Source: JAVJUS01 sp040220455
Lineage (GTDB): Bacteria > Pseudomonadota > Alphaproteobacteria > DSM-16000 > Inquilinaceae
Direction of reading: 5' to 3'
Length of the DNA stretch: 59,500 nucleotides
Assembly: GCA_040220455.1 (NCBI GenBank)
Contig: JAVJUS010000065.1
Location: 1-59,500, forward strand
Of the stretch, positions 46,773-54,642 are shown piece by piece (the first letter of the stretch is position 1; each line of letters begins with the position of its first letter). The position numbers were made by a program, and so were the translations under genes. The notes below the pieces were generated by a model. It was not told the origin of the DNA. It worked only from the letters and a program-made list of their open reading frames with translations, and did no database searches.

Positions 46773-49361
46773 TCAATCCCCTCCGTCGGCGTCGCCGGCC
46801 GCGTCCATTGCGCCGTCGGCCGACCCACCCGGGCCGGGCGCGCAGGGCGCCGGGCCGCTGCCGATCCGGGGGGCGGCGTCGGCGACGACGCGTTCGGCCG
46901 GCAGGTCGACCATGATCCGCGTGCCCTGGCCCTTGCGGGTATCCACCGTGATCGTGCCGCCGTGCAGCTCGACGAAGGACTGGACCAGGGTCAGGCCCAG
47001 GCCGGTGCCCTGGTTGCGCCGGCTCATCGCGCTCTCGACCTGGCCGAAGGGCTGGAAGGCCCGGGCGACGTCGTGCCGGCTCATGCCGATGCCGGTATCG
47101 GCGACGGTCAGCCGGACGCCGCCCTCGCCGTTGCGCGCGGCGCCGACGGTGACGCTGCCCTTCTCGGTGAACTTCACCGCGTTGGAGACCAGGTTGTTGA
47201 GGATCTGGCGCAGCAGCCGCTCGTCGGCGCGCACCGCCGGCAGGTCGGCGGCCAGGTCGGCGGCCAGCACCGGCCCGTCGTCGCCGGCCAGCGGGCGGAA
47301 CTGGCGCACCGTGTCCGGGATCAGCCGGGCCAGGTCGCAGTCGCGCTCGAGCAGTTGGTACTTGCCGGCCTCGACCTTGGCCATGTCCAGGATGTCGCCG
47401 ATCAGCGCCAGCAGATGGCTGCCGCTGTCGTGGATGTCGCGGACATAGTCCTCGTAGCGCGGGCTTCCGAGCGGCCCGAAGGTGCCGCTGAGCATCAGGT
47501 CGGAGAAGCCGAGGATGGCGTTGAGCGGCGTGCGCAACTCGTGGCTCATGTTGGCGAGGAACTCGGACTTCGCCCGGTTGGCCTGCTCGGCCTCCTCCTT
47601 GGCGCGCTGCAGGCCCTGCTCGGCCGCCTTCCAGGCGGTGATGTCGAGGCTGACCCCGTCCCACATCACCGCGCCGTCGGCCAGCGGCCGGGCCCGGGCG
47701 ATGTCGCGGATCCAGACCACGCGGCCGTCGCGCGTGACGATGCGGTAGACCACGTCCGCCGTGCCGCCGCGCCGCGCCGCGTCCTCGAAGGCCCGGCCGA
47801 CGGCGTCGCGGTCGGCCTCGTGGATCGACTCGCGCAGGATCTCGGGCCGGGCCATCAGCTCCTCGGGATGCCAGCCCGACAGCTCGGTCTCCCCTTCCGA
47901 GATATACAGCACCTCCTCATGGCCGTCCTGCCGGTCGAGCAGCCGGTACATGGCGCCCGGCAGGTTCTCCGCGATCAGGCCGAGCTGGAGGTCGCGCTCG
48001 ACCAGCGCCTGCTCTGCCTCGATGCGTGCGGTCATGTCGTGGCCGACGGCGTAGAGCCGTTCGCCCGACGCGCTCAGGCTCCAGGTCATCCAGGCGCTCT
48101 GGTCGCCGGCGGTCCGGCAGCGGGTCAGGAAATGGGTCGCGGTGCGGCCCCGGGCGAGCGAGGCCAGGGTCTCGATCGCCGCCTGGCGGTCCTCCGGCGC
48201 GATGACGTCCAGCAGCGAAAGCTCGGGCACCCGCTCGGGATCGACGCCGAGCACGGTCAGGAAGGCCGGATTGACCTGGCGCAGCGCGCCGTCGGCGTCG
48301 AGCACCGCCATCGGGTCGGGCGAGAGCATGAACAGCCGGCCGATGTCGCCCCGGGCGCCGTCGGCGCCGGTGGCGTCGCGCGCCTCGAAGACCATACGCT
48401 CGACCCGGCCGTGTGGCCCCGGCACCGGCGTCAGCGCCATCTCCACGATGCGCAGCGCGCCGGCCGGGCCCCGCACCGTCTCCCGATGCGCGACCGGGAT
48501 TCCCTGGCGCGCCCTGCGCACGGCGCGGGCCAGACGGGTGCGCGCGGCGCGCGATCCGCGCGCCCAGGGGGCGTCCCAGACCGCGCGGCCGGTCACCCGG
48601 TCGAGCGCGACGCCGCCGAAGGCCAGCAGCCGCGCATTGGCGGCGCGGACATGGCCATCGGCGTCGAGCAGCGCCATCATGCCCGGCCCGTCGCTGAACA
48701 GCGCGCGGCCGGCGGCCGCGATCTCCGCCGCCAGGCCGTCCGTGGCCGTCGAGCCGGACGCCGTCGAGCCGGACTGGGGATCGCCGGAAAAGGGTTCGCC
48801 GGACGGCCCGCCCGCGCCCGGCCCGGCCTCCCGCGCGGTATCGGCGGGCGGCGTCGCCGCCACCACCGCGGCGGCCTGGCGGACCAGCGTGTCCAGCGCC
48901 GGCCCGGCCGGCCCCTCGATCAGCCGCGGCGCGATGCCGAGAATGGCCAGCAGCCCGGTCACCGGCCCGTCTTCCCCGCCGGCGCGGACCGGCAGTCCCA
49001 GGGCCGCCCCGTCGCTCACCGGCCGGATGTCGGGCAGGATCACCGGCCCCTCCGCCGCCGCGAGCGCCGGGTCGGGGAAGGCACCGGCCAGGCAGGCCGC
49101 CACCGCCGTCTCCGGCCCGGCAAGCACCTGCCAGCGAGGCGTGCCGTCGGCCGTCTCCATGCCGCGCGCCAGAAGGGCCGCGGGCGCGCCGGCGAGCGCG
49201 GTGGCGATGCGCACGATGTCCTCGGCCGGCGCGGCCAGTGGCGCGGTCGCGGCAGCCCTCGCACCGGCCGTCGTTCCAGCCATCGCAGCGGCGGCGGCCG
49301 GGTCGGGAAGGATCGCGGATCCTTCGTCGGGCGATGAGGTCTTGGCGGGTCTTGTCGTCAT
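46773..49361 (-). CDS. Soluble GAF/PAS hybrid sensor histidine kinase
   Basis: An 862-residue kinase with no membrane segment. Order: GAF-like (residues about 45-165), Ser/Gly-rich linker, three PAS domains (about 215-325, 335-450 and 460-585), HisKA (about 597-665) with phosphorylated His607 in MSHELRTPLNAILGFSDLM, and HATPase (about 705-820) with NLVSNAVKF (N box), DTGIGM (G1) and GTGLGL (G2). FSDLMLSGTFGPLG is typical of the alphaproteobacterial PleC/DivJ-like kinase group. The tail is Gly/Ala/Asp-rich. No response regulator lies next to it; it is an orphan kinase. The upstream 236-base gap is AT-rich and shared with the divergent cytochrome gene. Confidence 0.93.
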   Translation of the reverse strand: MTTRPAKTSSPDEGSAILPDPAAAAAMAGTTAGARAAATAPLAAPAEDIVRIATALAGAPAALLARGMETADGTPRWQVLAGPETAVAACLAGAFPDPALAAAEGPVILPDIRPVSDGAALGLPVRAGGEDGPVTGLLAILGIAPRLIEGPAGPALDTLVRQAAAVVAATPPADTAREAGPGAGGPSGEPFSGDPQSGSTASGSTATDGLAAEIAAAGRALFSDGPGMMALLDADGHVRAANARLLAFGGVALDRVTGRAVWDAPWARGSRAARTRLARAVRRARQGIPVAHRETVRGPAGALRIVEMALTPVPGPHGRVERMVFEARDATGADGARGDIGRLFMLSPDPMAVLDADGALRQVNPAFLTVLGVDPERVPELSLLDVIAPEDRQAAIETLASLARGRTATHFLTRCRTAGDQSAWMTWSLSASGERLYAVGHDMTARIEAEQALVERDLQLGLIAENLPGAMYRLLDRQDGHEEVLYISEGETELSGWHPEELMARPEILRESIHEADRDAVGRAFEDAARRGGTADVVYRIVTRDGRVVWIRDIARARPLADGAVMWDGVSLDITAWKAAEQGLQRAKEEAEQANRAKSEFLANMSHELRTPLNAILGFSDLMLSGTFGPLGSPRYEDYVRDIHDSGSHLLALIGDILDMAKVEAGKYQLLERDCDLARLIPDTVRQFRPLAGDDGPVLAADLAADLPAVRADERLLRQILNNLVSNAVKFTEKGSVTVGAARNGEGGVRLTVADTGIGMSRHDVARAFQPFGQVESAMSRRNQGTGLGLTLVQSFVELHGGTITVDTRKGQGTRIMVDLPAERVVADAAPRIGSGPAPCAPGPGGSADGAMDAAGDADGGD

Positions 49362-49597
49362 TTTTTCCGGACGAGCGGCCCCCGTCTTTCGACGGGCGGG
49401 AAGGCGTCTGGAATAATTAGAACACGATAGGAATTAACCGGCGGTAACCGGGACGACGGTCCGGCATCCGGATGCTGTATCCGGGTCGTCATGCGCCTGT
49501 CATCGAAATATGATTGGATTCTAAATTAGAGTTAACCACACTGGTCGGGCATCCGCGACCCGACGCCGGGAGAGACGCGGGGAGAAAGGAGCCCACC

Positions 49598-50008
49598 ATG
49601 CCCAGGATCCGACGACACGCCCCGGCGGCGACCGCCGCCGTCACGCTCATGGCCCTCGCCGCCCCGGCCGGGGCGCAGGACGACGGCGACGCCGACGCGG
49701 GCGTCGCGGTCTTCGTCGAGAACTGCGCCGCCTGCCACAGCATCGAGGCGGGCGAGCACGGCGAGGGGCCGAGCCTCGCCGGCCTGGTCGGCCGCCCGGC
49801 GGGCACGGCGGAGGGCTATGACTACTCCGCCCAGCTCGCCGATGCCGGGTTCGACTGGTCGACCACGCGGCTCGAGGAATACCTGCGCATCCCGACCCAG
49901 GACCACAGCGGCGACCAGATGTTCCACGCCGTCGACATGCAGTTCGACTCCCTCGACCGGCAGTCGATCGCCGACCTGCTGGCCTTCTTCACGCTGCTGG
50001 ACGAATAG
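49598..50008 (+). CDS. Periplasmic c-type cytochrome
   Basis: A 136-residue secreted class I cytochrome c. Signal peptide: AAVTLMALAAPAGAQ. The haem motif CAACH is at residues 43-47. GPSLAGLVGRPAG follows as in cytochrome c2/c550. The expected axial Met is probably in HAVDMQF (about residue 117) although the spacing and flanks are not the usual MxF motif. A strong GGAGAAAGGAG site precedes ATG 49598. The TAG stop is the first three bases of the dispersed repeat at 50006-50110. Confidence 0.9.
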   Translation: MPRIRRHAPAATAAVTLMALAAPAGAQDDGDADAGVAVFVENCAACHSIEAGEHGEGPSLAGLVGRPAGTAEGYDYSAQLADAGFDWSTTRLEEYLRIPTQDHSGDQMFHAVDMQFDSLDRQSIADLLAFFTLLDE

Positions 50009-50110
50009 AGCATCCAGCACCCCGACGGGCGCGGACAAGATGCTCCAGATTGTTGAAGATGGGGCAATTCGTTCCGAACTGACGATTCGGTCAGTTCGGA
50101 AATCGCCCTA
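50006..50110. repeat. Dispersed two-hairpin repeat, family C, copy 2
   Basis: Reverse-oriented relative of 24015-24118: TAGAGCATC with a GATGCTCCA partner forms one hairpin, and GGGGCAATTCGTTCCGAACT with its partner ending CGATTTC/CGCCCTA forms the other. Its two ends supply the TAG stop codons of the cytochrome gene (50006-50008) and of the EamA gene on the other strand (50108-50110). It lies between convergent genes and can terminate both. Confidence 0.8.
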
Positions 50111-51013
50111 GCCGGTACGGCCGGGCGCGCGGGTCGGCGGCGCCCGGCGCTCCGCCGCCAGAACGCCGATGGTGCAGGCCAGGACGAGGGCCGCGCCGAG
50201 GAGCGTGCGGGCCGTGAAGCTCTCGCCGGAGCCGACGAGAAGGGCGGTCGAAAGGAGCGGCGTGGCGTAGCCGATCGGGGTGAGCCGCGCCGCGCCCTCG
50301 CCGGCCATCGCGCGCGTCCACAGCCAGAACCCGGCCGCCATCGGGCCGAGCCCGATATAGACGGCGGGGAGCCACTCGGCCGGGGCCGGCCATTCCGCGC
50401 CACGGATCAGGGCGAGCGCGAGCGCCGCGATGGCCCCGATCGACGTCGCCGGCACGAGGATCCGGTCGGGGGGCGCCTTGAACCGAGCCGCCGCGATGGA
50501 GTAGAACGCCATGCAGCCGGCCGAGGCGATCGCCGCCAGGTAGCCGAGCGCATCGCCGGCCGCGAAGGACATGGATCCGCGACTGCCGAAGATGAGGGCG
50601 ACGCCGGCGAACCCCACGAGGGCGAGGGCAAGCCCCAGGCCGCTTCGGGGCGACCACAGAACGACCGCCGTCCAGGCGGCGACGAACAGCGGCCATGCAT
50701 AGGCTATCACGTTGGCTTCCAGAATGGGGGCCATGTCGAAGGCGAGATACTGGAAGGAGATCGTTCCGGTAAGCCCGACAACGCCGATTGCCGTCACCAC
50801 TCGTCCGGGCCGCGCCGCCCGGGACGGCGAGCGCCGGGCGCGATACATGCCCATCGCTGCGAACACGAGGGCGGCGCTGCCGAATTGGAAGAAGAGAACC
50901 TGCAGGACATCGAGCGACGCGAGAGCGGCCTTCGCGGCCAGCGCGTTGGTCGACCACATCCCCACCGCCCCGACGGCGGCGCCCGCCGCCACGGACATCG
51001 GGCGCGCTGTCAC
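50108..51013 (-). CDS. EamA/DMT-superfamily transporter coupled to the oxygenase gene
   Basis: A 301-residue, ten-helix DMT transporter with two EamA repeats (first near WSTNALAAKAALASLDVLQ, second from GDALGYLAAIASAGCMAFY). GTG 51013 is preferred because it overlaps the upstream gene's TGA as GTGA; ATG 50998 is an internal alternative and ATG 51085 would overlap far more. The tight coupling to a putative oxygenase suggests that it exports that enzyme's product or a related metabolite. The substrate is unknown. Its stop comes from the adjacent dispersed repeat. Confidence 0.88.
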   Translation of the reverse strand: MTARPMSVAAGAAVGAVGMWSTNALAAKAALASLDVLQVLFFQFGSAALVFAAMGMYRARRSPSRAARPGRVVTAIGVVGLTGTISFQYLAFDMAPILEANVIAYAWPLFVAAWTAVVLWSPRSGLGLALALVGFAGVALIFGSRGSMSFAAGDALGYLAAIASAGCMAFYSIAAARFKAPPDRILVPATSIGAIAALALALIRGAEWPAPAEWLPAVYIGLGPMAAGFWLWTRAMAGEGAARLTPIGYATPLLSTALLVGSGESFTARTLLGAALVLACTIGVLAAERRAPPTRAPGRTG

Positions 51014-51780
51014 GGCTCGCCCTGGAAAGCGCGATAGGCCGGGAGCTGTCTGTTCTTCACATCGTCGATATACGCATCCTGCCATTCGAAATCAGGGTTA
51101 TCGGCCCCCAGATAGACCAGCGAGTTATCATCGATGTAGGGCCTTTCACGAGATCTCATGTTGAGATTCAGGCTGATTCTCGAGCCCGTATGAATGGGAG
51201 CCGTTCTATGCAGGACTCGGATCAACTGAGCGAGCGTGCTACTGCCCAATCTATGAGAAACTTTCATCAATTCGTTATCTGAAAAAACTTCTCCGTTTTT
51301 CAGAATCGCAAGACCTTCATCAAAATCACCTCTATAGATTTCGAGTTCACCTCCATCCAAATCAGACGATATGGCAAGTGGAATTATTTCTGTTACAGGT
51401 ACTCCATCGGAATGCCAATCAATCGATCCCACTTTTTTGTCAGAACCCATGAACGTGATCGTTGATCGGATAACCGATACTGGATAGTTTTCTAATTCTA
51501 CTCCGGCCGACTCGCTTAGCGCATTCAGTCTTTTTTCGGATTCTAAGAGCTCATTGATCTCGGGTATGAGCTCATGGGCCGCTCGGATATATTTGAGATT
51601 GAGATGCATTTTTCGGGCGTATTCGGATTCGAGAGACAAAGCCTTTGCCAATATCGTAGCGAGAAGATCTTGGTCATAGCCATGGGGTCTTTGAACGACC
51701 CCGAGATCGGAGACGCTCCAGAACGTATGCCGGCGAAGGACGGCGTGACGCGATATCTCGAAGTCCGGAATCATGAACAT
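51010..51780 (-). CDS. Putative Fe(II)/2-oxoglutarate-dependent oxygenase
   Basis: A 256-residue soluble protein, much less GC-rich than its surroundings. The facial triad pattern is present: His123-Ser-Asp125 in DWHSDGVP, distal His191 in RVLHRTAP, and Arg201 in HTGSRISLNL ten residues later, the usual 2-oxoglutarate-binding position. DGGELEIYRGD between them fits a jelly-roll strand. HxD rather than HxG argues for hydroxylation, not halogenation. The N-terminal 110 residues are helical. Substrate unknown; coupling to an exporter and divergence from a GcvA-type regulator suggest an amino acid or small acid. The call rests on motif spacing only. Confidence 0.65.
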   Translation of the reverse strand: MFMIPDFEISRHAVLRRHTFWSVSDLGVVQRPHGYDQDLLATILAKALSLESEYARKMHLNLKYIRAAHELIPEINELLESEKRLNALSESAGVELENYPVSVIRSTITFMGSDKKVGSIDWHSDGVPVTEIIPLAISSDLDGGELEIYRGDFDEGLAILKNGEVFSDNELMKVSHRLGSSTLAQLIRVLHRTAPIHTGSRISLNLNMRSRERPYIDDNSLVYLGADNPDFEWQDAYIDDVKNRQLPAYRAFQGEP

Positions 51781-51856
51781 GATATTGCCGATGAAGCGAC
51801 CCGAGTCTCGGAAACCCTTTCCGGTCGAATTTTGTCAGATTGCCGATCGGAAACAA

Positions 51857-51885
51857 TTGACAATTCTTCTTGTCCAGTTTGAATT
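51857..51885 (+). promoter_or_regulatory. Sigma70-like promoter for the LysR gene
   Basis: TTGACA at 51857-51862, a 17-base spacer and TGAATT at 51880-51885, in an AT-rich intergenic region between the divergent oxygenase and LysR genes. The predicted start is about 40 bases before the GTG. The divergent arrangement and the AT-rich gap also fit LysR autoregulation; a specific T-N11-A operator could not be chosen with confidence. Confidence 0.5.
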
Positions 51886-51932
51886 TATCTCAAGACACAA
51901 TCGTTGAGAGAGCGTGAGCCGGGAAAGGCGCC

Positions 51933-52832
51933 GTGGGAAGATCTCTACCGCCGCTGAACGCCATAAGATCGTTCGAAGCCGCCGCCCGGACCGGCGGTAT
52001 CACCACGGCCGCGGACGAGCTCTCGGTAACGCCCGGGGCCGTGAGCCATCAGATCCGCCTGCTGGAGGATCGCCTCGGTTCGCGACTGGTCGAACGCCGA
52101 GGGAACAGGTTCCGGCTGACGCCTGCCGGGGAGCGCCTGCTGCCCGACCTGACGGCGGCTCTGGACCGGATCTCCCGATCGACCGAGCGACTGCGCCACG
52201 ATCACTCGCCGGAAGGACTTACCGTTCAGGTCATGCCGACATTCGGCGAACGGTGGCTGGTGCCGCGACTCCCCGACTGGCGTCTGACGAACCCCGACAC
52301 CGAACTGACGGTCAAGAGCACTTGGGTCGCGGACCGATTCCTTCCCGGGGCGGATGCCGCGATCTGGTATGGGGAGGGGAACTGGCCCGGTATCGCTGCC
52401 CGGCGGCTGTTCACCGAAGCCCTCGTACCGGTCGCCGCGCCGGCCCTCGCGGCAGTCGTCAGGGAAAGGGGATACGCCCGGGCGCTCCACCATCTTCCTC
52501 TCCTGCGTGTTTCCTCATGGCCCGATTCCTGGAATGCGTGGATGCGGCACGCCCGGATCGACGCCGCCGCGTGCACTTGGGGGCCGGTCTTCGATACCTG
52601 CGGCCTTGCGATCGAAGCCGCGGTGGAAGGTATCGGCGTCGCCTTGGCGAACCGCCCTTTCGTCGAACGGCAGATCGGCCGTGGCGAATTGGTGGAGTTG
52701 TGGCCGGCTCCCATGACGAGCGAGGCCGGCTGGTATCTCTGCCTGCCCGGCGGAAGCCCGAGCCCGTCGTCGACGAGGGACATCTTCGCGCGCTGGCTTG
52801 AAGACGCGGCTCGGCGGTCCGCCGCTGCCTGA
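51933..52832 (+). CDS. LysR-family transcriptional regulator, GcvA-like
   Basis: A 299-residue LysR regulator. N-terminal helix-turn-helix: PPLNAIRSFEAAARTGGITTAADELSVTPGAVSHQIRLLE, given here by its ends, is the GcvA/AmpR-type start. The ligand-binding domain follows (MPTFGERWLVPRL, EAAVEGIGVALANRPFVE). Start is GTG 51933 after GGGAAAGG. It is divergent from the oxygenase-exporter pair, the classical arrangement for a LysR regulator and its target, so it probably controls that pair in response to the substrate. Confidence 0.93.
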   Translation: MGRSLPPLNAIRSFEAAARTGGITTAADELSVTPGAVSHQIRLLEDRLGSRLVERRGNRFRLTPAGERLLPDLTAALDRISRSTERLRHDHSPEGLTVQVMPTFGERWLVPRLPDWRLTNPDTELTVKSTWVADRFLPGADAAIWYGEGNWPGIAARRLFTEALVPVAAPALAAVVRERGYARALHHLPLLRVSSWPDSWNAWMRHARIDAAACTWGPVFDTCGLAIEAAVEGIGVALANRPFVERQIGRGELVELWPAPMTSEAGWYLCLPGGSPSPSSTRDIFARWLEDAARRSAAA

Positions 52833-52952
52833 TCGACGGGCCGGGACCCGAAAGCGGGTGCCCTGCGGTCGGACGGTGCCCCCTTGCCATCGCCGCCCAC
52901 CCCGCCTACTCTCGCATGCGGTGTATGTCTCGCAGCGGAGTTCTCTCTTTCG

Positions 52953-54518
52953 GTGATCGCCCGGATCAACACGGTGGCTTTCCAGGGTATCGACGTGCTG
53001 CCCATCGATGTCCAGCTCCAGGTCAGCGGCGGCATGGCGGGCATCACGCTGGTGGGCCTGCCCGACAAGGCGGTGGGCGAGAGCCGGGAGCGGGTGCGCG
53101 CGGCGCTGCACGCGCTCGGCCTGTCGCTGCCGGCGAAGCGGATCGTCGTCAACCTGGCGCCGGCCGACCAGCTCAAGGAAGGCAGTCACTTCGACCTGCC
53201 GATCGCGCTCGGCCTGCTGGTCGCCATGGGCGTGCTGCCGGCCGAGGAGATGGGGGGCTTCGCCGCGCTGGGGGAGCTCGGGCTCGACGGCGGGCTGGCG
53301 CCGGTCGCCGGCGTTCTGCCGGCGGCGATCCACGCCGCGGCACGCCGGCTGGGCCTGATCTGCCCGGCGGCCTGCGGGCCGGAGGCGGCCTGGGCGGCGG
53401 CGGAGGACGGGCGCTCGATCGCCGTTCTGGCGCCGCGCACGCTGCTCCAGCTCGTCAATCACTTCAAGGGCACCCAGGTGCTCACCCCGCCGGAGGCGCG
53501 CGTGGCGGAAAGCCGTGCCGCCCGGCTCGACCTCAAGGACATCAAGGGCCAGGAAACGGCCAAGCGCGCGCTGGAGGTCGTGGCGGCGGGCGGCCACAAC
53601 CTCCTGATGATCGGCCCGCCGGGCGCCGGCAAGTCGATGATGGCCGCCCGCCTGCCCGGCCTGCTGCCGAGCCTGGAGCCGGCCGAGGCGCTCGAGGTCT
53701 CGATGATCCACTCGGTCGCCGGGCTGCTGGAGGAGGGCAAGCTGCTGCGCCAGCGCCCGTTCCGCGACCCGCACCACTCCGCCTCCCTGCCCGCGCTGGT
53801 CGGCGGCGGGATGCGCGCCCGGCCGGGCGAGGTCTCGCTCGCCCACCGGGGCGTGCTGTTCCTCGACGAACTGCCGGAATTCGCGCGGCCCGTCCTGGAG
53901 GCCCTGCGCCAGCCGCTGGAGACGGGCCGCGCGACCGTGGCGCGGGCCAATCACCACGTCACCTATCCGGCGCGCGTCCAGCTCGTCGCCGCGATGAACC
54001 CGTGCCGCTGCGGCCATCTGGACGACCCGGCGCTGGCCTGCCCGCGCGCGCCGCGCTGCGCGGCCGACTACCAGTCCAAGATCTCCGGCCCGCTCTTCGA
54101 CCGCATCGACTGCCATATCGAGGTGCCGGCGGTCAGCCCGGCCGACCTGGCCCTGCCCGCCCCGGCGGAGGGCTCGGCCGCCGTCGCCGCCCGGGTGGCC
54201 GCCGCCCGGACCGCCCAGGCCGAGCGCTACGCGCGGGCCGCGGCGGCGGAGACATCGGCCGGCTCGGCCGCCGGGGCGATGGTCCAGCGCCTCAACGCGG
54301 AGGCCGACGGCGAGGTGCTGGAGGCCGTCGCCGCGCCCGACGAGCCGGGCCGGACCCTGCTGGGCGAGGCGGCGGAGCGGCTGCGGCTGTCGGCGCGGGG
54401 CTATCACCGGGTCCTGCGGGTCGCGCGCACGCTCGCCGACCTGGACGGCGCGGACGGGGTCCGCCGGCTGCATGTGGCCGAGGCGCTGAGCTACCGCCGG
54501 GTCGCGCCGGGGCGGTGA
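52953..54518 (+). CDS. YifB/ComM family Mg chelatase-like AAA ATPase
   Basis: A 521-residue protein of the ComM/YifB group, hexameric helicases that in naturally competent bacteria drive branch migration during recombination of incoming DNA. N-terminal domain: NTVAFQGIDVLPIDVQLQ and GLPDKAVGESRERVRAAL (Lon-like fold). AAA core: GPPGAGKSMMA (Walker A), FLDELPEF (Walker B), MNPCRCGHL with zinc-binding cysteines, and ISGPLFDRIDCH. GTG 52953 gives the family N-terminus; no strong ribosome-binding site is seen. No competence genes lie nearby. Confidence 0.95.
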   Translation: MIARINTVAFQGIDVLPIDVQLQVSGGMAGITLVGLPDKAVGESRERVRAALHALGLSLPAKRIVVNLAPADQLKEGSHFDLPIALGLLVAMGVLPAEEMGGFAALGELGLDGGLAPVAGVLPAAIHAAARRLGLICPAACGPEAAWAAAEDGRSIAVLAPRTLLQLVNHFKGTQVLTPPEARVAESRAARLDLKDIKGQETAKRALEVVAAGGHNLLMIGPPGAGKSMMAARLPGLLPSLEPAEALEVSMIHSVAGLLEEGKLLRQRPFRDPHHSASLPALVGGGMRARPGEVSLAHRGVLFLDELPEFARPVLEALRQPLETGRATVARANHHVTYPARVQLVAAMNPCRCGHLDDPALACPRAPRCAADYQSKISGPLFDRIDCHIEVPAVSPADLALPAPAEGSAAVAARVAAARTAQAERYARAAAAETSAGSAAGAMVQRLNAEADGEVLEAVAAPDEPGRTLLGEAAERLRLSARGYHRVLRVARTLADLDGADGVRRLHVAEALSYRRVAPGR

Positions 54519-54642
54519 AGGCCGGGGGCGGCGCCGAAGGGGCGCATCCGCGCCGCCCCTGTCCCCGCATGACGCCTTGAGCGCCCCTCCACGGGCCGCC
54601 TATCGTCGCCGCATCGCTGGCGGCAGCTCGAGGCGTGTCCCG

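Noticed and set aside
49362..49597. Specific promoters in the AT-rich gap between the kinase and cytochrome genes
   Set aside because: Several TAATTA/TAAATT-like boxes exist but none has a well-spaced -35 partner, so no site was assigned.
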